Shown: positions 40,701 through 51,330 of the stretch, piece after piece | Layout of the letters: every line of letters begins with the position of its first letter | Position numbering within the stretch: position 1 is the stretch's first letter | Origin: Cladorrhinum sp. PSN259 | Taxonomy: Eukaryota > Ascomycota > Sordariomycetes > Sordariales > Podosporaceae | Length of the DNA: 64,000 nt | Direction: 5' to 3' | Assembly: GCA_033725935.1 (NCBI GenBank) | Contig: MU867080.1 | Coordinates: 124,001 to 188,000 of the forward strand | Translations under genes and position numbers: made by a program | The notes under the pieces: model-generated | Told to the model about the DNA's origin: nothing | The model's database searches: none | The model's input: only the letters and a program-made list of their open reading frames with translations

Positions 40701-41326
40701 CAACTTACAAATGTTTACTGATCGTAGAATAACAACAATTGAAGTCGTGATGCAGGAGGTGCAATGAGGGGCTGTTGTGCGTTATTACCAGGTTGCGAAT
40801 GAGTCGCTGATAACAGAGATAAGACATGGTGAGAAAGTCGAATCCGGAGCGGAAGAGCGGAAAAAAAACAATTTGAAGACTGCAAGAGCTGAGGTTTAAT
40901 CGCCGGACTGGATTCATAACCCGTGATACAAGAGACCAAATTAACTTCTCTTGATTCGGCTACATACCAATGGGCTGTTGCCAGCATCTCAGCTTACACG
41001 CAGATGGTTCATTCCACATTTGTTAAGGGCCTGCAAGCTGAATAACCGGGCCCATTCCGTCCCCTTCGGACATTGATTACGTAAGGTTACAAGGAACTTG
41101 CATCCCAAGGCAGTGAAACTTGGCAAGTTCGTCATCTCATCTCACATTTTGATCAAGAACAAACTCAGTTTTTTATTTCATTCCCTTCTGGCCTCACCCA
41201 AACCTCCCAGCTGTGCCATCTCCTTATATCCAATGATCCATTAAAATTAATCATCACCATATCGATTCTCGGCTTGTCGCCAGCTTCGTTGAGTGTCGTT
41301 GGCTTTAGAGACCTGTCATCCTCACC
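31363..41326. other. 10-kb intergenic region upstream of cmr1, no gene supported
   Basis: The stretch separates cmr1 (minus) from the TMEM19-family gene (plus), so both promoters lie in it. Open frames of 60-215 codons occur on both strands, without homology, signal peptides of note or consistent splice structure. The longest, minus strand 36914-36267, is biased by low-complexity pyrimidine sequence. C-rich runs occur near 37041-37060 and pyrimidine-rich DNA near 39060-39180. Confidence 0.65.
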
Positions 41327-42487
41327 ATGAAACCAATCATTGCTATTCCAGCAACCTTGCTGCTCGTATATCGAGCATACTCCAAAAAGTCACTCACACC
41401 CGCCGGCATCGTCGCGGCAACAGCAACAGCAATCGCCCACGCCGTCCACCCCTGGAACCTCCCCTTCGTCTTACTAATCGTCTTTTTCCTCGCTGGCACC
41501 AGGGCAACCCACGTGAAAGAAAAGGTCAAGGCCACTCTGACCCTCCGCGCCGGCGGCTCATCTGGAGGTGAGGGACCCCGAACTCACGTTCAGGTGTTCG
41601 CCAATTCCTTGACGGCTTCTATCTTCTCTCTGCTGCATGCCTACCAGCTTCATGCCCGAAAACAGTCTCTTCTTACCCAAGGCAATGCAGGAAGCCTTTG
41701 CTTCTCCTGGGGAGGTGATCTACTGGTCATAGGCATAATCGCCAACTACGCCTGTGTGGCTGCCGATACGTTCAGCTCCGAGTTGGGCATTCTCTCCACT
41801 GGCCAGCCGAGACTGATTACGAGCTGGAATCTGAGAAAGGTGCCTCGAGGCACGAACGGTGGTGTTACGCTTACGGGGTTGGGCGCCGGACTGTTTGGAA
41901 GCATGATTGTTGTCACGAGCGCAATGCTGTTTCTGCCCCTGTGTAGTGAGGACTCGGCCGGCAGATTGGGTGGTGGATCGCCTTGGACGCTTGAGCAGAG
42001 GAGAACACTTATTCTGGGCTTGACTATTTGGGGTTCACTTGGGAGCGTGGCGGACAGTATTTTGGGTGGTCTGTTCCAGAGGAGTGTGAAGGATGTCAGG
42101 AGTGGAAAGATTGTGGAAGGTGAAGGAGGTGAGAGGGTCTTGGTTTCGGAGTCAGGTACAACCCACCAGCATGACAAGACCGGGGAAGTTAAGGCTATAA
42201 TGCTCGGTGGTGAAGGAAAGGCTGCATTCGAGCAAGTAAACAAGGGTTCGGCTGTAGCTGAGGATGAGGATGAGGCAGATGGCAAGAACAAGTATGATGC
42301 AAAGAATAAGCATCGCAGGTCCAGCTTTGGGGATGAGAAGCCGTCTAGAATTGCGGTGACTGGATGGGATCTGCTGGACAACAACGACGTCAATTTTTTG
42401 ATGGCATTTGGAATGAGCGTCGGGGCCATGGCGGTGGCTGGGTGGTACTGGGATGTGTCGATGTGGTCGATCATCCCCGCGGCTTGA
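41327..42487 (+). CDS. TMEM19/DUF92-family integral membrane protein
   Basis: A 386-residue single-exon protein. It opens with hydrophobic segments at about residues 3-15, 25-40 and 46-57. Family motifs are visible in order: GTRATHVKEKVK, FANSLTAS, AADTFSSELG, VPRGTNGGVTLTG and GSVADSILGGLFQ. These match the DUF92/TMEM19 family, whose plant and cyanobacterial members include phytyl-phosphate kinase (VTE6). The fungal substrate is unknown, so no reaction is assigned. A hydrophilic loop rich in Lys, Glu and Asp (about residues 270-345) separates the conserved core from a final transmembrane segment near the C-terminus (about 362-382). It is in tandem with snf1, whose ATG lies 522 bp downstream. 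Start chosen: the first ATG, which begins the hydrophobic N-terminus. Confidence 0.88.
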   Translation: MKPIIAIPATLLLVYRAYSKKSLTPAGIVAATATAIAHAVHPWNLPFVLLIVFFLAGTRATHVKEKVKATLTLRAGGSSGGEGPRTHVQVFANSLTASIFSLLHAYQLHARKQSLLTQGNAGSLCFSWGGDLLVIGIIANYACVAADTFSSELGILSTGQPRLITSWNLRKVPRGTNGGVTLTGLGAGLFGSMIVVTSAMLFLPLCSEDSAGRLGGGSPWTLEQRRTLILGLTIWGSLGSVADSILGGLFQRSVKDVRSGKIVEGEGGERVLVSESGTTHQHDKTGEVKAIMLGGEGKAAFEQVNKGSAVAEDEDEADGKNKYDAKNKHRRSSFGDEKPSRIAVTGWDLLDNNDVNFLMAFGMSVGAMAVAGWYWDVSMWSIIPAA

Positions 42488-43009
42488 GGACGACAATGGT
42501 AATGATGGTGACGATTAGCATCTTGTTCGCGAATCGAGTAATTTTACATTGTATTGTCGAGCAATCAACCAATTAGCGTTGGGGTTGGCGTTTAGGGTAT
42601 TCTTCGCTTTTATTAGGTTTAGCCAGTGGCCTGTCAGTTGATCTCTTGTTCGTCATAGTGATGGACTTTCCGACGCTGTTGACATGCATATGAAGCTGAG
42701 ACATCCAATAAGCCGCATCGCAATTCCGTCTGATTCCATGTTTCCCAGAGCGAAGAAACCCCCTGAAACACCAGCCCACAACGACACCTCAGGTACCGAT
42801 CTCGGCGGAAACCCGCCCAGCATTGCCCCGCTATTCCTGTGTCGGGGACCACCCCGCCTCCAGAGCGCCCAGGCCCAAGCACACCTCCCGGTCACTGCCC
42901 GCATCCCATCACTGCAACCTACGGAGTTCAATGCCGCACCGCTGGACATGCTCCACCACTACTAACCACTAGACCCATTAATCATCAATCCATCACCCAG
43001 CGGCCCAGC
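42488..43009 (+). promoter_or_regulatory. snf1 promoter/leader region
   Basis: These 522 bp lie between the TMEM19-family stop and the snf1 ATG and must hold the snf1 promoter and leader. They include a 93-codon upstream ORF, listed separately. No TATA box stands out. Confidence 0.5.
42684..42965 (+). promoter_or_regulatory. Upstream ORF in the snf1 leader
   Basis: The frame starts with ATG at 42684 and has 93 codons, ending 44 nt before the snf1 ATG at 43010. The product (Pro-rich, no domain) is unrecognised. If transcribed as part of the snf1 leader it could tune translation. Confidence 0.3.
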
Positions 43010-45508
43010 ATGGCTTCTCAGGCGTATGACGAGGAGGAGCTCTCCATCTCGCTGTCGCCATCCCAGATCCGCCGAAACAAACGACAGGGCGACGTTGGAT
43101 ACGGCCAGCAGCCCGTGGGGTCTCTCTCGTCCATGATGGCTTCGGGCCCCGAAAACCAACAACATGCCGCCTCCCACAATGCCCCGCCCCCGATGCGCGA
43201 CAAGATGCGCACCGAGCAGCGCATCGGTGCCTACAATATCATCAAGACCCTGGGTGAGGGCAGCTTCGGCAAGGTGAAGCTAGCTGTTCACCGCAGCACG
43301 GGGCAGCAGGTCGCCCTAAAGATCATCTCCCGAAAGAACCTCATCAGCCGCGACATGCAAGGCCGCGTCGAACGAGAGATCGAGTATCTGCAGTTGTTGC
43401 GCCACCCACACATCATCAAGCTGTACACCGTTATCAAGACCCCCTCCGAAATTATTATGGTGCTCGAATATGCCGGCGGTGAGCTGTTTGACTACATTGT
43501 GGCCCACGGAAAGATGAAGGAGGACAAGGCTCGTCGCTTCTTTCAGCAGATGCTGTGCGCTGTGGAGTACTGCCATCGTCACAAGATTGCCCACCGCGAC
43601 TTGAAACCCGAGAACTTGCTCCTCGACGAACACCTCAATGTCAAGATCGCAGATTTCGGTCTCAGCAACATCATGTCGGACGGAAACTTCCTCAAGACCA
43701 GCTGTGGCTCCCCGAATTATGCTGCCCCTGAAGTCATAGGTGGAAAACTATATGCAGGACCTGAAGTCGATGTGTGGAGTTGTGGTGTTATTCTATATGT
43801 CTTGCTTGTCGGACGTCTTCCCTTTGACGACGAACATATTCCAAGTCTTTTCGCAAAGATTGGCCGGGGGAGTTATATGGTGCCGACCTGGATGGACCCC
43901 GGCGCCGCAGCTTTGATCAGGAAGATGTTACAAGTCAACCCCGTGCAAAGAGCCACAATTGAGGAAATCCGGCAAGATCCCTGGTTCCTTAAGGACCTGC
44001 CAGCTTACCTCCACCCACCAGTCGAGGAATTCATGAACACTGGCGTAGACCCTAACAAGGCCATCAAAGTCAGCGATATTGCGCCCAACGCCCCTCCACA
44101 AGAGCAGGTCAAGCTTCACATGGAAGTTACCGAGAAGATCAGTAAAACAATGGGTTACGGCAAACGAGATGTCCTGGAGGCCCTGGAAGCCGAGGAGCCG
44201 TCAGCCATCAAGGACGCGTACATGATTGTTCGTGAAAATAAGTTGATGGAGAGTAATCGTAAGTCTCTCTCCCAACTTCCACCCTTCTTCCCTTTTCTCC
44301 CCTGAAAATACAAACACTTTTCTTTCTTTGTTTCTTTCTTTCTTTTTCACCTTCTTGTTTTTGTTCCATGTTGTGTTCTGCCCAACCACGCGAGCTTCGT
44401 TTTGTCCTTTGTCGTTGGCAAGAGATCATGGTCGTATCCAAGCCTGACATGGAATATTTAAAAACAAAAGCAATACTGGGAACCGACAACCCTTACGGAA
44501 CTTCCACGCCCGCAGAAAGCTTTTTTAATGCTCGAGATGCTGAAAAGGCTCGCCTCAATTCAGAAGATCCTAACGCGAGCCCGATGCTGGACGCCAACAA
44601 CCAAAACGCCAATAATCTGTCTTCTGCGAGGTCGATCACTTCTACGAGCACTTCGGCGTCGACGAGACCATACGTCAGCAAGGTTGGCGTGTTGCCTAGC
44701 AGTCTCCCTGCCTACCACAAGGTATTCATGGAGCGAGAAAGGGCCAAAGCCGACGGCCAAGAGCACTTTGCCGATTTGCCTAACCTCCCTGCCGACTCGA
44801 TTTCGGAGCCGAGAAGTCAGGCAGACCAGCAGGAGACTTTGAGGAGACTCAAACCGCATAACCGTAGTTTTGTGAAGTTGGAAGATGCCAAGCGGCCGCA
44901 GGCTTTGACACCGGCGAACCCGCCGAAGAAGAATAAACCGGTTAGATGGCAGTTTGGTATTAGGTCCAGGAATGCGCCCTGGGAGGCGTTGGTGTGTATC
45001 TATAAGGCCTTGTCTAAGCTCGGGGCCGGATGGATCGTTGATGAAGACTATGGGCTAGATAATGATGAGGATCCAGAATACGAGGGTAGGCATTCACGGA
45101 AGCAGAGTTCTTCGTCATCGAGGGGTAGGGACCCGACGGAGATTTATAAGCTTCCTCTGGATCCTTGGCATATCAAGATACGGTGGGCTACTGATGGTAC
45201 TTCCCCTTTCTTTCCCTTCCATTTCGTTGGAAATATGCTGACAGTGTTTGTTGTTAGCGATGCGAAAGCACGGCGCTCCTTCCTCTGTTGAGGATTTGCA
45301 TGGTGGGCCGCAGCAAGAAAAGGTGGTGGCCATGCGCATGGATATTCAGATCTATGAGATGGAGCACGGGGTTTACCTGGTGGATTTCAAGGTGGACGGG
45401 TACGAGACACCTGAGGGAAAGTTGTTGGAGGATAAGGAGGTCACGAGTCCTTTCCCGTTCTTGGACATGGCTGCTAAGCTCATTATGCAGCTGGCTGATG
45501 CCGATTAA
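43010..45508 (+). CDS. snf1: SNF1/AMPK catalytic subunit (carbon catabolite derepressing protein kinase)
   Basis: Three exons (43010-44258, 44423-45196, 45258-45508) give 757 residues. The Ser/Thr kinase domain (about 74-326) has the glycine loop GEGSFGKV (82-89), Lys104, HRD (195-197), DFG (215-217) and the activation-loop Thr230 (FLKTSCGSPNY) that upstream kinases phosphorylate. A UBA-like autoinhibitory segment follows (about 365-410); the C-terminal regulatory domain that binds the beta and gamma subunits ends in FPFLDMAAKLIMQLA. The kinase relays energy and glucose status and is needed for derepression of alternative-carbon and cell-wall-degrading enzyme genes in many fungi. Intron 1 is 164 nt and its acceptor (AAG at 44420-44422) is the only one that keeps frame into MVVSKPDMEYL; intron 2 is 61 nt. 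The residue before HRD is Ala (usually Val). Confidence 0.96.
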
Positions 45509-45853
45509 AAGTGGGTTGGGAAGGGGGATTATAATGTCTTGTGTGGGTCGGTGGCTTTTATGAGTTATACTTATGTATTGCATTTGGGAATCGGCCTGGC
45601 TGGTTGATTGGGGGGTTAAAGGGCAAGTTGAAATCGAAGAAGTTTGAAGAAGAGCACCGTTGGTGGTTTTGGGGTTGTTTCAAAGATGTGCTGTTTTGGC
45701 TGGGAAATACTTGATACATAGACTATTTGGGCCAGCTCCCTCCAATCATCATCAGTCTTCTTCCTTGTTCTTCAAGGTGCCCCTGGCTGGGAATAACTTC
45801 ACACATGGGCTATTTAACCCACCTCTTCCTCATCAGTCATACCATCCCTCTTA
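45509..45853. other. Convergent intergenic region, snf1 and oxidoreductase 3' ends
   Basis: The 345 bp hold both 3' flanks. The plus strand near 45710-45830 contains two similar TTGGG/CTATTT-type stretches (gactatttgggccagctccc and gggctatttaacccacctct), but nothing else stands out. Confidence 0.6.
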
Positions 45854-47574
45854 CTACTCTTTCTCTTCCTGTCCCAGAACACCACTAAACAAAGTCCCAA
45901 ACGTATTAACCTCCCATCCACCTTCAACAAGCGGTAACCCGCTGGCCCTTGCCACCCTCTCCTCAGTAATCCTAAACTCCCTAGGTAACTTCCCTGCCCC
46001 CTTTGCTTCTACCAACCCCAAAATTTCCCTCGCAACGGCCCTTGCCGAAAGCGTAGCAGCGGGCATGCCATGCCCTGTATAACCCGCACATACATACAAT
46101 CCTCCGTTCTCACCACCTCCCAGACTTGGCGGGACCTGTCCAACCCAAGCATGTAAGTCCCGAGAATATCCCATTACGCCGCTCCATTCGTACGACGCTT
46201 TGAGCTCTTGTTCTTTGACGCCGTCCGACAAGTCCAGTACAGGCGCGAGTTCACTTCTTAAATACTGCGCTACATGATGCTCGACCTCGTCGTCGGCTGA
46301 TATTCCTACGCCTAGTTTTTGAGCGTATCGCCGACCGCCGCCGAAAATGATCTCGCCGGTTGGGAGGGGGCGCTGAACGAGGTAATCGTCTCTTGGTGCT
46401 GCGCCGGCCGTCGTGCTATTTTCGATTTGTTCAGGGTCGGCTGCGAAGACATAGGAGTGGGCGAGTTGGACGGCAGGTTGGGTAGAGCTTGACGGCGGGA
46501 TAAGGGAGCATACTTGTCCCCTTACGGGCACTATCAGGTCAGAAAAAGATGGGAGGAGGTGAGAAGTGTACCCGTTGGTAGCTACCAGGACTTTTTGAGT
46601 CCGGATATCACCGCGGGGAGTCACTACCGTCCAGCCTGGGGAATCAGAAGAAGGGGTCAGAGAAGAGACGGGTGTGTTCGTTTGAAGATTGAATTGGGAA
46701 GCAGAAGTAGAGGATAAAAGGGATCCGAGGACGTGGGCAACGAGTTTGTACGGCCAGAGGGATGCTGCTTTCTTTTGGATTACTGCTCCCAGGGCTGTGG
46801 GAATTCGGAATTGAGGGCACTCGGAAGGGGAGTTGACTAGTTCGAGTGTTGAGGCGAGGGATGGGTTGGAATGTTGAAGTCGAGCGACTGAGGAAGCGGC
46901 TAAGTCGAACATGTTTTGAGTGTAAAAGGCGTGGATGCCGGCGAGTGTTACCCTGAGAATCATTATCAGCAAATGGGTTTGGGATAGGGTGTAGCAAAGG
47001 TATCACCAGTCACAATCTATCTGCTCATCCTCAACCATCTTCTTGAGATACTCAAAATTCTCAATCTCGAATTCGGCGACCTCAGGAACCGCCCCATAAA
47101 CAAGGGGTTGGCAGTGCCCTCCGTTCTGTTGTTCTGGTTAGTATATGCCTTTGATCTTGCCATGTCTCTTCGATGTGCCCTCCTGTGTATGGCCCTCACA
47201 TCCACTGCGACAGCCATGTCTCGAGTGACGAACGAACCCTTTTCGTCGCTGACTCTTCACGGCTCATAGAATTCGAATCATGAAGAGAGATAACTTACAC
47301 GTCCCGTAGCACCACTCACTGCCTCCCTGGCCTCTAGTAACACCACCCTCTTTCCATTCCCTTCCTCTTCCTCAAGCAGAAACCTTGCAGCAAATGCTCC
47401 CGTAATCCCGCTCCCCACAATCACGATATCCGCTTCCTCGGGTAGATCCTCCGTGGTTCTATGCCCTAGCAGAACTTCAGAGGGAGCATGTAACCAGTAT
47501 GATTTCGTTGGGTTGGTGGAAGGGAGTCCGGCCCTTCCTCCCCCACCTTCAGTTCTAGCAGCCTCGGATGACAT
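45854..47574 (-). CDS. FAD-dependent oxidoreductase, DAO family
   Basis: Three exons (47574-47299, 47125-47007, 46952-45854) encode 497 residues. A Rossmann dinucleotide-binding fold starts near residue 48 with VIVGSGITG (GxGxxG at 54-59) and the acidic residue ending strand 2 in VVLLEA. The substrate-side motif SGATGRNGGHC is restored only by splicing intron 1, and the C-terminal YTGHGMPAATLSARAVA helix contacts FAD in this family. It belongs to the D-amino-acid-oxidase-like superfamily with gamma-glutamylputrescine oxidase and related amine oxidases; the substrate cannot be told. No presequence or PTS1 is evident (it ends GQEEKE). Introns are 47298-47126 (173 nt) and 47006-46953 (54 nt). 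It converges on snf1. Confidence 0.9.
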
Positions 47575-48321
47575 GTGGATGATACTACTGAAGATATTGA
47601 GTCCTAAGTTGAGAATGAAACGATACGGGAGCCTTTACTTGAACGAAAGGTGAAATTGTTGAGAAATATGGCGCTGGTAAAGCAAGGGCAACGACTGACT
47701 GTAGATCCATCCCTTGCTGCCCGAAGGTCGGAGACGCTTCCCCACTTTCTGCCTACGTCCGGTACTTGGATCACGTAAAGAACATCAACAATATTGACTT
47801 TTGCGGAGAATAGCGCTACCTAGCTTCAACACATATATCAACTCGCTCTGCCCACCTCATATTAGCATCAGTTTCAGGTGTAACATATTTTCAACGAATC
47901 CGGCGAGTCATCATTCTCAGAATTTTTCAGTCTATCCCTATCATGAGAAGCATTACTACCTCCAGTCGCTTGACACTACTGAAAATCATGAACAATCATT
48001 TATCTTTCCTGATTCCCATCGTTCCATGCATCTATCCCATTTTTACCGAATAGATATAATGCCCAGTTCGTCTCTCGGTAGGAAACTGGGCATCCGTAAA
48101 AAAGAACGCCGAGACAAGGGGCTCGCTCATTCTTTCCATAAAAAAAGAAGTGATGAATTCTCCCGTCGTCACATCGTCATCTTTCTCCATATCATCGTAA
48201 TATGGACAGAGGAAAAAGCCAATCTAAATGACTCCAAAGGCACTGAGATGACACAGTGCCAAAAACCCTCCAACAACAAAACGAAGCGAACGCCAATGTA
48301 CTCGAAGTAATAACAAGGAAA
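47575..48321. other. Intergenic region upstream of the oxidoreductase
   Basis: These 747 bp hold the oxidoreductase promoter and the 3' flank of the eIF2-beta gene, both on the minus strand. A 169-codon plus-strand frame (47801-48310) shows no domain and lies in AT-rich 3' flank sequence, so it is not called. Confidence 0.6.
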
Positions 48322-49695
48322 TTAGACCTTGTTCTTTCTTCTCTTGCCGACTTGGGCAGAGAATCCAGTCTTGATGGCCTGGACTGAGCGACGAGAGCCG
48401 CAAGAGTTGCAAGTAATGAAGTAAAGACGGTTCTCGCCCTTAGAAAGCTCGGTGTTGGGAGATCTGCAGGTCTTGCACGTAACATATTCTGCAACAAAGT
48501 TAGCAACAGCGCCACCCACCCGACAGGAAAAGATTCAACATACCTATAATATACGTGCGAAGAACGTTCTGAATCTGCTTCTGCTGGAAACGGCCCTTGA
48601 TGACCAACCGCCTGCTGCCGTCAACGGAACCGCTGGTACCCAATTCAGCAAACAGGTACGCAGTAACGTGCTCGTCGGCTCTCTTCATGCGCTTGCAAAT
48701 CTCGGGAAGGTTGGCGAAGATGGTCTTCTTGTTGCCTTCGCGCAAGCACTGGGGAGGAGGAATCTTGTAGGAGCGGGTGCCACTCGAGGCGTGGTCGGGG
48801 TTCTTTTGCGACAAGAGGGCGAAAAATCTCTCCGTCAGCAAGTCGTAGTTGATGGACTTGGTCTCATCGTGCGTCCAGATGCCGGTGCCCTTCTCCATGT
48901 CGCCCTCCTGAGCATCTGGATCGGCGGCCGCGGCAGCAGCCTCTTCACCATCCTTGCCCTCGAGCTTGAGAGCCTCCAACTTCTTGGCGAACTCGTCCTC
49001 ATCCTTGACAACCTTCTTCTTCTTTTTCTTCTTCATCGTGAGGTCGACACCATCCTCACCAGCGGCAGGGGCAGCCTCATCACCATCCTCGGCAGCGGCC
49101 TCGGTCTTGACCTTCTTCTTTTTCTTCTTGAGGAGGGTGAGGTCGAGTCCATCGCCAGCGTCATCGGCAGGTGGGGTGGCCGCGGCGTCGGCATCAGCAG
49201 CTGGGGGTGCATCAGTAAAGGCCCCGAGCGCTTCGGAGAGGGGCGGCGTACGGGGAGTGTGCGACATCGCTGTGGTCTCGTCGTTATTTGAGGCAACCAT
49301 GGTTACGCTTCCGTCGGCATCAACTACTATCTGTTCTTCGGTGAAAGCGACTGATTTACGCGAGGTGCGTTTTGTGGGTTCCTAAAGTTGGTTAGAATTC
49401 GGGTTGTTCGTCGATCAAAGAAAGCCGGAAAAAAAGGTATGTGATAGGAATCTCCAAAAGGAAAATTAGGTTGGCAAACAGAGTCGGTACGTAGGTGGTA
49501 AGGGGGCAGTGGCGTTAAAGAAAATGGTAGTCCGTCAAAAAAGATTTTTTGATGGAGGGGCACTTTTACAGTACCTTTTACGGGGTAAGTGGTAAGGGTA
49601 GGCGGTGGTGGTGGTGTTGGTGGTGAGGGGAAACTTGTCGATTGGAGGAAACAGTGAGGGCTAAGATATTGTGTAAAACTTACTTCAGCGCTCAT
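48322..49695 (-). CDS. sui3: Translation initiation factor eIF2 subunit beta
   Basis: Three exons (49695-49684, 49381-48544, 48488-48322) give 338 residues. The factor joins eIF2-alpha and -gamma to deliver initiator Met-tRNA to the 40S subunit in the cytosol. Visible features are two lysine blocks (about 89-94 and 121-127) that contact eIF5 and eIF2B-epsilon, the conserved core with IFANLPEICKRMKR and YLFAELGTSGS, and a C-terminal zinc ribbon with C288, C291, C310 and C313. The first coding exon is only 12 nt (M-S-A-E), joined across a 302-nt intron (branch TTCTAAC) to an exon beginning EPTKRTSRKSVAFTEEQIVVD. Starting at the internal ATG (49300) would lose 32 residues that look coding and fungal-conserved. 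Intron 2 is 55 nt (GTATGT, CAG). It is divergent from the Mim2-like gene. Confidence 0.94.
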
Positions 49696-50367
49696 CTTTG
49701 GGCCACGAATCTGTCCACCACTTCCAGCAGTCAGGGTGTAAGGGTCCTTGCTTGTTACGAAAGAAAGCGACTCTCCACCGCCTTTTTTTTGCCGATCGAT
49801 TTATATGGATTCGTCCTTTGTTGCGAACCGCACTGGTCTTTCTTCGTAGGTTGCTTTTAGCAGATGGCCGCTGAGAGTTTTTTGTGATCAGTTGGTATTT
49901 CGGTAGTTATTAGCGATTTAGGTCCCGATCTGCGAAAAGATGCCTGGCCCAAGAGTGTGCTGACTGCCCGCCACACCTGCCCTTCATGACGTTACCGAAC
50001 GACAACTCTGTGACTCAGTCCCCAAGTCACCTGACAAGTGGGGTAAGTGGTTTTGGAAGCAGAGCAGAAGTACAGTGTGTACAGTTGGAGGCGGGGCCAT
50101 CGCACACGGAGCCGAGCTCGCATCAGCCAAGCAGCTCCAGGTGGGCAGGCGATGGTGCAGGCGTGGTGAAGCTTCCAGGATTCCGAAGTCATCCCCAGAC
50201 CTGGCCTGGCATTAGCAACATTCTCCATAACCCCACGTTGTACCGTTGCCCATCGAGGTGTTTTATGAGATTTCAATAGTCGAGTCCCACATCCCGATTA
50301 ATCCGTCGCATCCTCTCCCTCCATCTCCGATCCCGAAACGTCACCGTCCACCCACGTAACTGTGCCA
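49696..50367. promoter_or_regulatory. Divergent promoter region, eIF2-beta and Mim2-like genes
   Basis: The 672 bp between the two start codons must serve both genes. No TATA box stands out on either side, in keeping with housekeeping promoters. Confidence 0.5.
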
Positions 50368-50782
50368 ATGTCCATCATGTCTATGATGGAGGGCAGCACT
50401 TCCGAGTCGTTTGTCATTTCAGATATGGCGCCCTCAGATAACGATGAGCTCGATTCCCTTCCGTCCATCTCCAGCAGCATCCTGGACCCAGACTCGGATG
50501 ATGAATCAGATGCACAGAAGGAATGGGAGGAGAGCTTAGAACAGCTACAGCTCTTGCTTACCATGATTGTTTTGCCTTTCGCCGGCAAATATTTTGGGCG
50601 AAAGTTTGCATATTGGAGTAAGTTGCTGGCCGCGTGTCTTTTTGAACGGAACTGTTTGCTGACTTGGGGGGGTTACAGGCTGGGCACGATACATGGAGTG
50701 GATGCACAACGTCGAGATACGGTGGACAAGTGAGAAGAGCTTCAAGGCTGTGGGCGCGGCAACAGCGGCGGCATCATTATGA
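50368..50782 (+). CDS. Small single-pass membrane protein, Mim2-like (mitochondrial outer membrane) candidate
   Basis: Two exons (50368-50617, 50679-50782) encode 117 residues. The N-terminal ~50 residues are acidic and Ser-rich. A hydrophobic segment of about residues 58-75 (LQLLLTMIVLPFAGKY) is followed by GRKFAYWSWARYMEW, an aromatic and basic stretch restored by splicing. The C-terminus is short and Ala-rich. A short acidic N-terminus, one membrane span and a GR-x-x-AY-type motif resemble fungal Mim2, which with Mim1 inserts alpha-helical proteins into the mitochondrial outer membrane. I am unsure of the assignment; a different small membrane protein is possible. The intron is 61 nt (GTAAGT, GCTGAC branch, CAG). 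The ATG at 50368 is the first in frame, with three more Met close behind it. Confidence 0.68.
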
Positions 50783-51330
50783 CTTGGGGGGTTCACCGGC
50801 TGGGAAGAGCCATGAAGTACATAGGTATACATACAAACTATCTGGAAGCATTGCAAAGCGACGACTCAAGCAGCGTCACGGCGTTGGGGGGGGGGACAGG
50901 TACATGAACACATCGGGTTGCCTCACTTTGGTCAATTGAAACAAAGTCAAAAGAATGTGATTCCGTTGGCGCCTATATTCCACCTTTTTAATGCTGATCT
51001 ACAGAAGCCGAATTTCCTTTCCCAAAAACGCGTAGGGAACAAAAACCAAGGACCCCAGTCCACCATTGTGGTATACCCAATTAAGCTATCCCATTGCCTT
51101 TGGTCGCCGTGTGTTCCTAGATCATTATAGGAAGACGGCGTTAAGAAGACCGATCATAACGTTCGTACAAAACCGGGGAGGTTGTTTGTCGTCCCTCATC
51201 ATTACTCTGTGTAATACTCATTATTACTCCCATCCAGTCCCCCCCTGTTCACTGCTCAATAATACCCAAAAACAAAAGCAAAACCAACTCTCCCATATCT
51301 CGATCCGTGTTCCGACAAATCTTTTTAGAC
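50783..51330. other. Convergent intergenic region
   Basis: These 548 bp hold the 3' flanks of the Mim2-like (+) and MARVEL (-) genes. An imperfect copy of the last 23 nt around the Mim2-like intron acceptor (50661-50683) sits just after its stop codon (50781-50802). Confidence 0.55.

Noticed and set aside
41746..42474. 242-codon minus-strand frame opposite the TMEM19-family gene
   Set aside because: Antisense shadow with Ser/Pro-rich content and no domain; the plus-strand family motifs are decisive.
48954..49385. Plus-strand frames opposite eIF2-beta rich in Phe and Ser
   Set aside because: They are the complement of the lysine blocks of eIF2-beta.
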